In this document: positions 23,209-33,811 of the stretch, one piece after another | How positions within the stretch are numbered: position 1 is the first letter of the stretch | How the letters are laid out: every line of letters begins with the position of its first letter | Assembly (NCBI GenBank): GCA_022376515.1 | Contig: WTXI01000023.1 | Coordinates: 248,001-312,000, forward strand | Length of the DNA: 64,000 bases | From: Lactifluus volemus | Taxonomy: Eukaryota > Basidiomycota > Agaricomycetes > Russulales > Russulaceae | Direction of reading: 5' to 3' | Notes under the pieces: model-generated | Told to the model about the DNA's origin: nothing | The model's database searches: none | Seen by the model: the letters and a program-made list of their open reading frames with translations, nothing else | Position numbers and translations under genes: made by a program

Positions 23209-26200
23209 TCAAGGGGGGTCAGGGCGGGGTGGGAGGGGCCGGAGGCCTTGTTGTGAGAGGAGTAGGAATTGTGCGAGACGTCTGCCTCCTGCTTCCGTCG
23301 AGAAGAGGTATTGGGAGGAGAGGCCTTCGATGGTGAAGGCACGATGGTCAGAGTGGAGGCGGCAATCGAAGAGGACGTGGTGGATAGAGTAACGATGGAT
23401 GGGGGCCGGTGTGGGTGGGCCTGAATGTAGCGGCGAGAGGATGGGTGTGAAGGGGATGTTGTTGCAGGGGCAGAAAGTATTGTCCCCTGCCAGCGGCCTG
23501 AACTGGTCGCTATAGTCCGCGAAGAAGGCGTGTTGGCTAAGGAGTTGTAGTCCTGACGTAAAGAGATGCCTATTTTTGTGAGAGAGCAGTCCTCTCACAA
23601 AGGGTGGAGGTTGGTTAGATGGGGAGGTAGGGCACGCACGCCAGGCCTTGTGGCCTGGGGTACGAGGGAGATCTCCGGAGGCTATCTCCCTCGCCCATAA
23701 GGCAAAGGCAATGTCAGAGGGGGGAACTGGGGGTTCCGTGATTAGGGTTGGTTGGAGTTCCCTAAGGAGGCGATCCAGCTCTGATGACCCTGGGACGCAA
23801 GCCCAGGTCTCTTTGAAGAGCCGTAGCTCAACGGCGCGCTCTGGGGAGGGGTCTAAAAAAGAAGAGAGGGAGGAGGTAAAGTGGGAAGCAAAAGAAAGAA
23901 AGGGAGACTTAGTGGAAGTGTTTGTAAGGTAAGGTAGTACCAATTTATTCGGAAGAAGAAGATAGAGAAAGCCCCCCGAAGGGAGTGAGAGGAAAAAATT
24001 GAGACCCTGCGAAAGGGCCTTGAGGAGTGACCATCTCCGGTCCGTGTCCACCGACACCCCCGACTGCAGCAACCTCTCCCCACTGTACAGTAAGAAGGCA
24101 TGTCTGTAAGAGTCAGGGGTGGGGATGGGAAGGGATCTAATGTAAAGGCAATGGGCAAGAGGAGGGGGTTTTGTGATGAGGGAACGAGTGAGAGAGTGAA
24201 CCTCCTTGGGGGAGAAAGCACGGGAAGTGAAGCCTGGGTGTGACCAGGCCGACGTGTAAGGGAGGGAAGGGTAAGAGAAGGGAAAGGGAGTGGGGGTCCT
24301 GGACTTAACGAGAGACCAAAGGTTCGTAAGGGGTAGGAAAGTGGAATGCCAACGGGAAATGGGGTTTGTCCAGACCGAAGTGATCAATGGGGAGGATGGG
24401 GGAAGTGACGAAAGACGTGTAATGTACTGGGATCGAAGTTTGAGAAGAGTATAACGTATAGGGGGAATACCAAGTAGATGGTGTAACGGTGCGGTAGGTG
24501 TAGTACGGAAGGCCCCACTGAGGCGGCGACAGGCCTGATTCTGTGCCACCTGTAGGGGCTGAATCAAGCCTTTCTGTCTGATGTCAGTAAACCAAATGGG
24601 AGAACCATATGTGAGAATTGGAAGGATTACCGCCAGGTATACTTTACACCAATTAGCGAAATCAAGGCCTCTAACGGAGTTGCCGAGGACCCCGAGGGCC
24701 GCAAGGGATGAGCGAGCCCGCGAGGCCATGATGGAGACGTGTTCTTTCCACGATAACGTGGGATTGAAGTAGATACCGAGGTAGTGGACTACCTTGGACG
24801 TTTGAACCGAGTACTCACCATTGGACCGGTCTCTGAGAGCGAGGCGAGTTATAGGAGGGCCAAAATGGCGTTCAACATGGCGGGAACGGAAAACCATGAA
24901 TTCCATCTTCTCCGGGTCGAGCCGGAGCCCCACATCAAAGAGCCAGGAAGCTGCTTGTTCGTATAAACGCGCGGCCTTCGACGCCGCAGAGCGATACGTT
25001 TCCCCGCTGGCGGTGATGCAGCCGTCATCAACATATAACTGAAAGGAGGTGAAAGGAGAGGGGTCGGCGGAGTTAAGGAGAGTGAGGAGAGGGGCCGTAT
25101 AAATAGCCGAAAGGATGGGTGACAGAGGAGATCCTTGAGGTGTGCCGTAGGAGAGTGTCTGGGGGTCGTGGGTGTACCCGTTGAAAGAGAGTGAGGCCGA
25201 GCGATCGGAGAGGAAGGAAAGAGTCCATTGAACGAGGGAGGGAGGGAAGCCATAAATGTGAAGGAGGTGGGCTACACGGGCAGGGTTCAGGTTGTCGAAG
25301 AAGCCCTGTATGTTGAAGAAGATCATAGTGGCAACGTGGCCGGCCTTGAGGCAAGATTGAGCCAAATGAGCCAAGTGTCCGGCGCCATCCACGGCGCTGC
25401 TGTAATCCCGGGAGCCGAATTGTAGGGGAGGAAGAATATGGTAGGTGTTGAGGTCGGCCAGGAGGCGTCTGGCTACAACCTTTTCTAGGAGTTTGCCGAT
25501 ACACTCTAGGAGGCTGATCGGCCAATAGGCCTTAGCCAAAGAGTAGTTGGGCTTGCCTGGTTTGTGGAGAACTACCACTCTTGCCGTCCTCCAAGGGTGA
25601 ACGCCGAGAGAGAGGGCAGCAGTGAAGAGAGTGGTGAAGCGGGACGGGGAGGTAATGAAGGCCCATTTGAGAAGCTTGTACCCGATGCCGCTAGGGCCGG
25701 GGGCCGATTTATTGGAGGTGGGCGCCAGCGCCGAGTGAATTTCCGAAAGAGTGACGGGGCTGTGGTGTCTTGTGGGCAAAGGAGGGGGGTCAGAAGGGAG
25801 CGTGGTCGAGTTACCGGGAGGAAGAGGCGGAAAAAACCGGGATTGGAGGATGGTTGCCATGGCAGGCAGGGCTGCGGTCAAGGAGTGTGTGGCAGAGTCG
25901 AGAAGAGGAGGGATGAGAGAGACGGATCGGCCCTGGCGCCAACGCGCAGCTTTCCAGAGGTTGTCTGGGGAGCAGTGGTCCAGGAAGTCGTGGGCAGCGG
26001 CCCATTTAGCTGACGTGATGGTGGTGCGGAGGGCATGGTAGAGGGGGGCACGGAGAGGGGGAGGTGCTTGTTTCCACAGGGCAAGGGCGGCAGAGCACTC
26101 GTGGTTCCACCAGCGGGCTCCCCGGGGATCCGGGGTCGTGCGTCGATCAAAAAAGTTTGAGCAGATATGATTGATGTCTCCCAGGAGGCGGTCGGCTTCT

Positions 26201-27079
26201 CGGGTGAGGTCCTCAACGGAGGTGATCGTGGGAGTGGGCGGCAGGGCAGAAAAAGCCTGCTGCCAGGCGTCAGACAGATCGTTGATCAATTTGAATCCTG
26301 GAAGCTCTCGGGTGGGAGGTGGAGGGAGAGAGGAGTGAAGGGAAAGGGTGGTGGAAAGAGCAGTGTGATTGGAATGGAGAGAGAGATCGAAAGAGACGGT
26401 GACGGGAGAAAGATCGAGGGTGGCGGCAGCCAGGGAGTTAATGAGGAAGAGATCGAGTACCGAAGGGTCATGTCCTGGGGGCCCCTTCCAAGTGGGCATC
26501 CCCAGGGGGTTCAAGCAGGCCAGATCTTGTGACGTTATCCAATCCTTGAGGGGGGGGGCCCCAGGAGGAAAGTGAATGGCCGGGGGGTGACCACATGGCG
26601 CTATGGGTATTGAAATCGCCCACCACCAGGGTGGGGATCATGTTGTCAAGAGAAGAAGAGAGGAGCCCATGTAGGCCGTGACCATGAGGCAGGACGGAGT
26701 GATAGAAGTTGCAGAGCCGAAATGAGGGTGTGGAAGTGAACGTGAAGTCGACGGCCATTCCGGAAGGGGAAGAGAGGCCGTCGATCGATCGAAGAATCGG
26801 AGAGCAGTCTGACATGAGTGAGTGATGGACATAAACGAGGGTTTTGGCGTGTTGGCCTGGTGTGAGATGTGGACTCAAGCAAGTCCATTTGTCATTGGCG
26901 GCCCCCCCATAGACAGGGAGGCCGTCGGGGTCGGAATCTGAGCGAGAGACGGAAATTTGGCCGAACCAGGGTTCCTGGACGGCGATGATGTGGTGGTCGG
27001 AGGATTGGAGGAGGGCATGCATCATGTGATTGCGGCGGCGCATGTTCACCAACAATATCTTGATAGTATCTAAAGACAT
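23209..27079 (-). pseudogene. LINE ORF2: endonuclease plus reverse transcriptase, frameshifted
   Basis: The frame begins at ATG 27079 (M-S-L-D-T-I-K-I-L). The endonuclease domain comes first, with Q-E-P-W and G-D-F-N-T-H-S catalytic motifs. At about 26550-26558 a run of nine G (C on the coding strand) marks a frame change. After it the second frame reads D-W-I-T-S-Q-D-L-A-C-L-N-P and continues through the reverse transcriptase to the stop at 23209. The palm motifs include Y-V-D-D (25024-25035), but the first catalytic motif reads F-F-N-I-Q-G-F-F-D, with Asn (AAC, 25312-25314) where the family has Asp. A C-x-C...H...H...C motif lies near the C-terminus. The copy is dead on three counts: truncation, frameshift and palm mutation. 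Confidence 0.9.
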
Positions 27080-27616
27080 TGACGTCGGGCAGCCGCACGT
27101 TCGAAGTTGAGCCAACGTTGCTCCTCTGGCGACAAAGCAGCAAGTTCAGAGGGGGAAGGGCCGTCAGGGCGGGAGGCAAGGGAGAGGACGTGGGCCGGGA
27201 AGTTGGACGCGTCCACAGGGTTGACGTTGTGGAGTATCGGGACAGGGCGGGGTCTGGAGATAGCGGAAACCGGTGCAACCACTGGTAGAGCAAGTGAGGT
27301 GGCAGGCGTGGGCGAGGTTGGGGCCTCCCCCCCGTCTGAGGGGGTTGGGAGGCGGTATGCTGCTCTCAGAGGGCAGGAGACGTCTAGGGCAGAGTGGCCG
27401 GCCAGTGAGGGGCCCTTCCCTGAGCGTCTCTTGGCCCTAGCGCAGTTAAGGCAAGTAGACTCGCACTGGCAAGCCGACGGTTCTTTGTGTGAAAGAAGGT
27501 TGGGGCAAAGGAGGGCATGCTGATCAAGAGAGTGGGGGCCACCACAACGGGGGCAGATGATTTTTCCCTCTGGGACGCGGCAGTGGGTGGTCTGGTGGCC
27601 GAGTCCCCAGCAGCGA
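27070..27616 (-). pseudogene. LINE ORF1 (gag-like), C-terminal fragment
   Basis: The fragment starts inside a zinc knuckle (C-W-G-L-G-H-x4-C) and contains a second Cys-His cluster (C-P-R-C-G-G-P-H...C), then a Cys-rich C-Q-C-E-S-T-C-L-N-C segment. These are nucleic-acid-binding knuckles of LINE ORF1 proteins. It ends at TAG 27070-27072, inside the first codons of ORF2: the two frames overlap by 10 nt, with the ORF2 ATG at 27077-27079. The N-terminal part was never copied in this insertion. Confidence 0.85.
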
Positions 27617-27619
27617 AAC

Positions 27620-27771
27620 TCAAAAACATTGGGAAGAAGCAAGTTAATTGTAGATATCTCTCTGCTGTCAGATCTGTCATTTTCTCAGAGAATAATTATT
27701 CTACTCAAAACCATTTTGCCACAGGCTCTGCAAGGCAGATGGACCTATAGTATCACCAAATGGCTAGCCAG
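27620..27771. repeat. 152-bp direct repeat, left copy
   Basis: This matches 29602-29753 with only scattered substitutions (both contain TTGTAGATATCTCTCTGCTG and end in GGCTAGCCAG). The two copies flank carbonic anhydrase duplication copy 2. The LINE inserted at the left edge of this copy and duplicated its first bases. No coding capacity. Confidence 0.85.
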
Positions 27772-29598
27772 GTCATTGGTATGGTGTTACCAAGTCAATT
27801 GATAGCTCTTTTCTTGTCATCCCCCACTTGCTAGTCTTGACCTTTCGTTCCGTACCTCCTGTTTTGCGGTGTATCTGCATGAACTAACATGCCTACCAAC
27901 CAATTCCCCAGAGAGTGCAATACTCAGCGGCTTTGTGTTCTTACCAAGCAAGGTTGTAGCACGCACCATCAAAGTACCAGTATCGCTGTGTACATCTACA
28001 CATCCGAGCCATCTGTCATGACGCCTACAGGATGAGATTTACGTGGTGAGATACGTGCGAAGGCATAACAGGTAATCATGACCGCATATAGATGTATTGA
28101 GGCGGAGGTGAGGCGCATCATCTAGCCCCAAGGGCGGAAGATATGGATTGTTGCAACGTTGGGTGTGAGTGTCTGTACCATTCAACTTGACTTGAATGGC
28201 GGGGTAGGGCCGTGAAACGAGACTGTCTTGTGAAGCGTCCTGCTGGACCGTAGTCACGTGCTCGTTCGGCGTTGACTTTTCGCGAATCCCAAGAGCTCCC
28301 AGATTTCGCAAGGCGCGTCGTACAACAAGATCATGAATGAGTGGAAAGGTATATCAGTTTCTTCCCTCGTATTGTTGAGTGCGGTTGTCTCATATTTTGT
28401 TCTAGGATGGCTGGCCAGACCCTCGGCCCTTTGCCCTTGAGGCTGAGGCCTTGGAGGGGTAGGGCCGGGCTAGCCCTGGGTCTAAGAGTTCTTGGCCTGG
28501 CCCTAAGCAGTTTAGGGCATCACGATCGACATCCAGCCAATCAGGCCTCAGGGGATGTCAACGTGGTGTAGATGGACAAAGACGACCAATGTAGCCATCG
28601 ATGGAATGTCGCTTTTGCCCAGGTGCCCCGATTTTTTTTTTGACCTCCTACTAGTATTTTAACTTCTTCGACACCAAGCCGAACAGTCGACCAACAAACT
28701 TTGCCACCACCGCCGCCACCACCACCACCACAACTCTACTTACAATGGGTCCGGGCCTCGAAAAGATCTTCTCGTCCAACTCCCACTGGCTTACTGCCAT
28801 GAACGCGAAAGAGCCTGAGTTCTTCGAACAGTCGGCCAAGAGCCAGTCCCCCAAGGTGGCGGGTGTATTCCTCCCTCCTCGGTGTACTCATTAACCAGGT
28901 GGATGCGTGCAGATCCTCTGGCTTGGATGCTCTGACTCGCGCGTCCCCGAGAGCCTCATCACCTCTTCGCGACCGGGAGATATCTTCGTCCACCGTAATA
29001 TCGCCAAGTGTGTACCTCTGCTATCCTCTCCAACTCATATCATTGAGACGCATATACGTGACGTATAGCCAGGTTCATCTGGATGATGACAGCGTACTCT
29101 CGGTGATCGCTTATGCCACCGAGGTAGTCGGCGTCGAGCACAGTATGTTTCTCTCCTTCACATCCCACGTATGCCATTTGACCGAACGACCATGACTATA
29201 TCCGTCCATCATCGCAGTTCTGGTTATCGGCCACACAAACTGCGGTGGTGCCACTGCATGTCTCGACGCGTCCACGGAGAACACTTCGCCGAGTGAACCG
29301 ACGACGCCCCTTGCGCGCTGGCTCGCTCCGCTCACCAAGCACGTTCGCACGCTTAAACTTGAAGGTCTCTCGAAGTCCGAGGCACTGATGAAGGTTGTCG
29401 AGGAGAGCGTGCGCGTGCAAGTTGCGAACATCATCAATACTGTGCCCGTAAAAGCGACGTGGTCAGCAGGGAAAAAGAACCTATGGGTGCATGGACTTGT
29501 TTATGAGCTCGAAACGGGCCGTTTGAGGGATCTTGGCATCTCCCAGGGCAGTGCAGAAAAGACAATGACTAATCGAATACAGTCCAGAGGCGCCCGAT
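27772..29598. repeat. Carbonic anhydrase segmental duplication, copy 2
   Basis: This matches 18234-20919 minus the LTR-like insertion. It contains about 0.95 kb upstream sequence and the full anhydrase gene, and it sits precisely between two 152-bp direct repeats. The 5' part has about 90 bp (27902-27990) absent from copy 1. The right boundary lies within the stop codon of the anhydrase gene. Confidence 0.88.
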
Positions 29599-29600
29599 AA
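28745..29600 (+). CDS. Beta-class carbonic anhydrase, copy 2
   Basis: Exons 28745-28855, 28913-29007, 29069-29142 and 29218-29600 join in frame to 220 aa, with splice sites identical to copy 1. The zinc and dyad motifs (C-S-D-S-R and G-H-T-N-C-G-G) are intact. The proteins differ at only a few residues, for example A-T-E-P versus A-K-E-P in exon 1 and N-V-I-N versus N-I-I-N near the end. It lacks the last Leu of copy 1, because the duplicated block ends at the T of the TAA stop and the following AA comes from flanking DNA. The two introns and promoter are copied, so it may be expressed. Confidence 0.92.
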
Positions 29601-29601
29601 G

Positions 29602-29753
29602 TCGAAAACATCGGGAAGTAGCGAGTTAATTGTAGATATCTCTCTGCTGTCAGATCTGTCGTTTTCTCAGAGAATAATTATTCTACTTGAAACCATTTTG
29701 TCACAGGCTCTGCAGGGCAGACGGACCTGTAGTATCACCGAATGGCTAGCCAG
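29602..29753. repeat. 152-bp direct repeat, right copy
   Basis: Partner of 27620-27771, same length and orientation. It starts three bases after the anhydrase stop codon and ends at GGCTAGCCAG, exactly where the duplicated block begins next to the left copy. Confidence 0.85.
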
Positions 29754-30297
29754 TTTCCTGATGAAGAGAGTGGGCGTCATGCGAGGGCTGAAGACAGTGG
29801 GAAAGGGTGTGGATGGCAGTGGAAGCGTTGGAAGAAAGGTAGACAAGGGGAGAGCGATCGATATGTGCAGTGAGAATGGGATGAGGTGAGCTCCAGGCGC
29901 GGGGCTGCTTCGGTGCTGATATCGATGTGATGATAGCCTGGCTGAGCCGTGATCTCAGCTGGAGGAGCTGCAACTTCATCCAAGTCCAATGAAGTTTATC
30001 TCGAAGATGACAGCCTGACATGACAGGTTCAGACTAGTATGCCTTCCCCCGGGAAACTGGCGCAGGGCGTATCATTTTTCGAGCTAGGCCGGGACAAAGT
30101 CAACCAGCTTAGACTGATGAAAAAGTGCAACAAAGGTCATGGAGATTCCGTTCGTGTGGGCCTCCCGGGCCGCGGCCGGGAAAATGTTGCCGTCGGGCCG
30201 ACACGTTGACCCATGGAGATAAATGCAGATTAAAAAAAAGTTGACCCATCACAGCTCGTTGACTCCGACCTCAAATTACATTTCCATCTCTCACAGA
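29754..30297. other. Intergenic, 5' flank of DUF6535 copy D
   Basis: A minus-strand open frame at 29989-29777 looks mildly protein-like but has no recognisable domain. The segment 30100-30297 is the upstream region of copy D and is related to 33812-33930, including the shared GCTCGTTGACTCCGACCTCA just before the start codon. Confidence 0.4.
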
Positions 30298-32320
30298 ATG
30301 TCCGAAGAAGCTCCTCCAAAAGCCGTCAGCGGAGAGGGAGTCGATATGAGTATGTAACCCGTTACTCGACTTTGTCATGTCATCATCAAATTCATACTCT
30401 TCTGTTAGGTGACACCCGTCACATTCCTCAACCAGCCCAAAATCAATCCTCGCAAGGACAGGCCGGCTTCTCAGATAGCTCAGGACCTCTCTTTAATATG
30501 TACATCAAGATAACAGAGGAAGAAGACAATAGAATGGCAGACCGCTGGCAAAAGGATGCTGATGGAATCCTTATTTTCGTGAGTCATTAAATCAGCTCTA
30601 CCATGCTCCAGTTCAACGACCACTATAGACTGGTTTATTCTCTGCTGCACTCGCCACATTGCTTACGGTCTCTATTCAAGACCTAAAGCCAAATTCGCAA
30701 GATACCTCCAATTTCTATCTTGCAAACATCTATCAACTTCTCGCCGACCCAAACGTATCTCGTGCATCGATCCTGGCCACACCAGCTCAACTGCCCCCCT
30801 TCTCGCCTCCGAAATCAGCTGTCTTAGTCAACTCGCTCTGGTCCCTCAGTTTGGTCATCAGTCTCACATGTGCCCTACTAGCTACATTGCTACAGCAGTG
30901 GGCCCGTCGATATGTCACAATCACACAACCACCACGGTATAGACCGCACAAGCGAGCATCTATCCGTGCATTCTTTGCCAATGGCGTGGAAAAGTTTCAC
31001 CTTCCTTGGTCGGTTGAAGCATTGCCCGCTCTCCTACATCTGTCCCTGTTCTTGTTCTTCTCCGGATTCGTCGTTTATCTGTTTAACATCAATCATACTG
31101 TGTTCAATGTGGTTGTTTGGTGGGTGGGACTTGCAGGAGGTTTATACGGATGCATCACGTTGATACCAATCTTCTGGCACGATAGCCCCTACTATGCACC
31201 ACTTTCTTCATCAGTCTGGCTCTTCTACACCGGCGTCTCATACACAATTCTCGAACTTCTCGGGTTACTTTGGCCAGGGGATCGCTTCTCCTTTCCATTC
31301 CTCCTACAGATGTTAAGTTGCCGCTTCCGATTCTTTGGGGGCATAACGAATACCGTCCAAGACAAAGGCTCCCGATTGTCGGAAGAGATCAATCATCGTA
31401 TCCTGACGTGGACAATTGACGCTCTGGACGAAGATAAGGAGCTCGAACAGTTCTTCGAAGCCATCCCTGGCCTCTGCAGCTCGAACGTGGTCGGCGATCT
31501 TGGGTCCGTTTTCACAAAAATAGACTATACTTTGGGCTTGGTATGTTATACATTCATGCAACGTACCTTGTCATCTAGCTTGATCTTGGAAGCCGACAAA
31601 ACAAAGCGGCTGATGATCTGCGCGAAGGCCGTTGATTCAGCACACCTCTCTTACTCAACCATGTTTTTCCTCGAGAGCCTTTTCGGTTATGGCGTGGACA
31701 GGTCGCAATTTGTTGATATTGAGCAATCTCTGAGAAGCAGTGCCAGTGGTGATCAAGATCTTGGCTTGTGTTCTCAAGGGATAATTGCTGGTATTATTGC
31801 AAGCGTGCCGGAACGGGATGACCATTGGATCGCACTAGTCAAGGATCAGCTAGGCGTATCAGAAGAGGTACTCAAATATTACCTTGCAAATGGTCACAGC
31901 GTCCTGCTTGCCAACTTGATCCACATCACTCCCCCCCTCTTCCGCTTGTGGCTCGAGGATATTTCAAAAATGTCTGTTCATCTAATGCCCATCCTGTCAT
32001 GCATTTCCAAATTCGACATTAAAAATACTGTTCCTGGGCTGCAGCACGACTTCTGTGCGTTGTGGAATGAAATTACTCGAGAAGCGCATAATCGCGAATC
32101 TCATCACATTCCTTTATTCATTCTCAAGCCCATTCAGCACCTTTATGTCGCTTTACATCCAGGAACCGATGCTGCCCAGACTTGGACTGCTCTCGATCCT
32201 TTCCAGCCATTTTCGTACCCATTGTGCAACATCCCGACTCATCACTCTGACAGCGCGACAGGCAAGACCACGCATCCTACGGTCACCTCCCCCTTTCCCG
32301 CCTTCCCGACGCCGCTCTGA
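30298..32320 (+). CDS. DUF6535 membrane protein, copy D (tail decayed)
   Basis: Exons 30298-30349, 30409-30578 and 30629-32320 give 637 aa. Intron positions equal those of copies A, B and C. Motifs include W-Q-K-D-A-D-G-I-L-I-F, T-G-L-F-S-A-A, and the hydrophobic stretches within about residues 70-260. The soluble region aligns with copy C throughout, including the segment that copy C has lost (A-L-H-P-G-T-D-A). A one-base shift near 32285-32295 relative to copy C introduces the stop at 32318-32320 ahead of the Ser/Pro-rich tail. Function unknown; the membrane core appears intact. Confidence 0.75.
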
Positions 32321-32902
32321 GCACCATCACTCCTTCCACTGAGCCTGACGTGTCATCCTTCCCCGCATTGTTCGCAGATCATGGCCGCGTACATTTTGCA
32401 GATGATCTCCCTGATGCTACCGCTGTCGTCGAGTCCTTCCACCGCTCTCATGTTGAAACCGGCCACTTTGCTGCAACTTCGCTGACCTCATCGGTAACCC
32501 AAGGTCCCACTGATACACCCTCCATCATCTTCCCCACAGAGTCGGATCCCCGAGTCATCCTTTCCCATTAGTGTCGACACTGGCAGTCACCCCTCGCTCA
32601 TCCTCTGCCCCTCCATCTGTCAGTTCCACTGATCCACATACCAGTGCAGATCTCGGTATAGTTCCTCACATTCTATTATCAACTTCCCCTGCCTCGCTTC
32701 CGAGCGACACGCTTCCTTCAAACCCGTAGCCGTCTTTGGATTCTCCAGCATTTCGAATTGACCAAGTGACCCCTGGTCCTAGACACCTTCCTGCAACGGG
32801 TGTTTCTTCCACGGCACTGAACGACGGAACATTCGATAACGATCACAATCCTCGGGCCGCAGACCCGTTTGATCCCCTCGACGCCCACAGCAGCCAACGA
32901 TG
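32321..32902 (+). pseudogene. Decayed C-terminal tail of DUF6535 copy D
   Basis: Ser/Thr/Pro-rich coding-like sequence continues after the copy D stop but in changing frames. The frame at 32326-32571 matches the copy C tail (D-V-S-S-F-P, D-D-L-P-D-A-T, G-H-F-A). Another frame from about 32572 reaches a TAG near 32728, and it resumes to a TGA near 32902. I infer a former tail of about 190 residues broken by at least two frameshifts and a nonsense change. Confidence 0.5.
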
Positions 32903-33129
32903 ACCGCCCCTGACATAGCCGCAGATGATTCTCGCCATTTCCTTGACACTGATCGTCCAGAGTAGAGACACGACGAAAACGTCGTGTAGTCTCTGGTAAG
33001 ACTTAATTGAGTCGTGACGTTATTGGGATACTTCATACGTGTTGACAGTGTATGAGCGTGCTGCGATACATTGTTATCGTCTTTACAGGACAATCCACAC
33101 CCCCTTTATCATCGCTCAGCTTGGTTGTA

Positions 33130-33811
33130 CGTACATTGTTTAGCATTGTGAGCCAATGGATTGCATCGAGAGAAAAAAAACTCATACCTACATTTTTGTC
33201 ATGGCGAAATAAATATTGATATATTGATCACCCTTGAAATGCGGTGATGTTATCATGATTCACGACGAACCTACCGGTGTGAGTGCTGTAACAAACAAAG
33301 ACTGGTTGCATGTTAGTTTTCGACTCTGTGGCATTCAAGCGTTCGGTACGTGCACCGTGACACAATTCCGGGAGATGCCGATTGACGAATTTATTACAAA
33401 ATTTAAAAGTGGGTGGTGCGTCTTCTGCTACGTGTGGGGATCATATAACTTCTGTGACGTGCTTTGCTAACTTAGAATGCGTGAATATGGAAAAAGAGTT
33501 GTGAAATAAAATATTTTATGACTGCGTTGTAGCATGGGGAGGGCTCATGGTAAGAATACCCATGCTATCGCAGAGAATACGGATACATGGTTTCTGGTTT
33601 TCTATGCCCACGCAGAAGCGCCGCATACTCCAACTACGCTCTTCTGGTTCTGACCCGGCAACGACAGATGGTTAATGCAGATAGGCTGAGCTCGGAACGT
33701 ATGCGAAAATATCGATGCATATCCTCCACGTCAAACTCATTTGGCGGCGATACAAATTGTCCCCCTTCTTCGTACGTCCGCGGTTCCTCACCCATCTGTG
33801 CTTAGACTAGT
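33130..33811 (-). repeat. Duplicated 3' end and downstream flank of MDM34 (gene fragment)
   Basis: This matches about 37830-38480, including the 3'-flank text GATCACC-TTGAAA-GATGTT and the terminal codons of MDM34 (33596-33805 corresponds to about 38280-38480). It is non-functional: only the last ~70 codons are present and they carry indels. Copied flanking sequence shows this was a DNA duplication. It abuts a DUF6535 5' fragment at about 33812. Confidence 0.75.

Larger units (their letters stand above)
23016..27616 (-). mobile_element. LINE-type non-LTR retrotransposon, 5'-truncated
   Basis: The element reads right to left. The 13-bp direct repeat AACTCAAAAACAT occurs at 23004-23016 and 27617-27629. 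A T-run at about 23016-23035 on the plus strand is the 3' poly(A) tail. The truncation point at 27616 falls inside the first ORF1 zinc knuckle, removing its first Cys. The element carries ORF1 (partial), then an AP-type endonuclease and a reverse transcriptase with a C-terminal Cys-His motif, with ORF2 broken by a frameshift. It landed in one of a pair of 152-bp direct repeats. Because the target repeats are nearly perfect, insertion is fairly recent. Confidence 0.92.

Noticed and set aside
25564..26041. Long Gly/Arg-rich plus-strand frames opposite the LINE
   Set aside because: They are shadows of the minus-strand reverse transcriptase ORF.
29777..29989. Minus-strand frame with protein-like start (A-P-P-A-E-I-T-A)
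   Set aside because: Seventy residues only, no domain and no splice partner found; perhaps a retroelement scrap, but not supportable.
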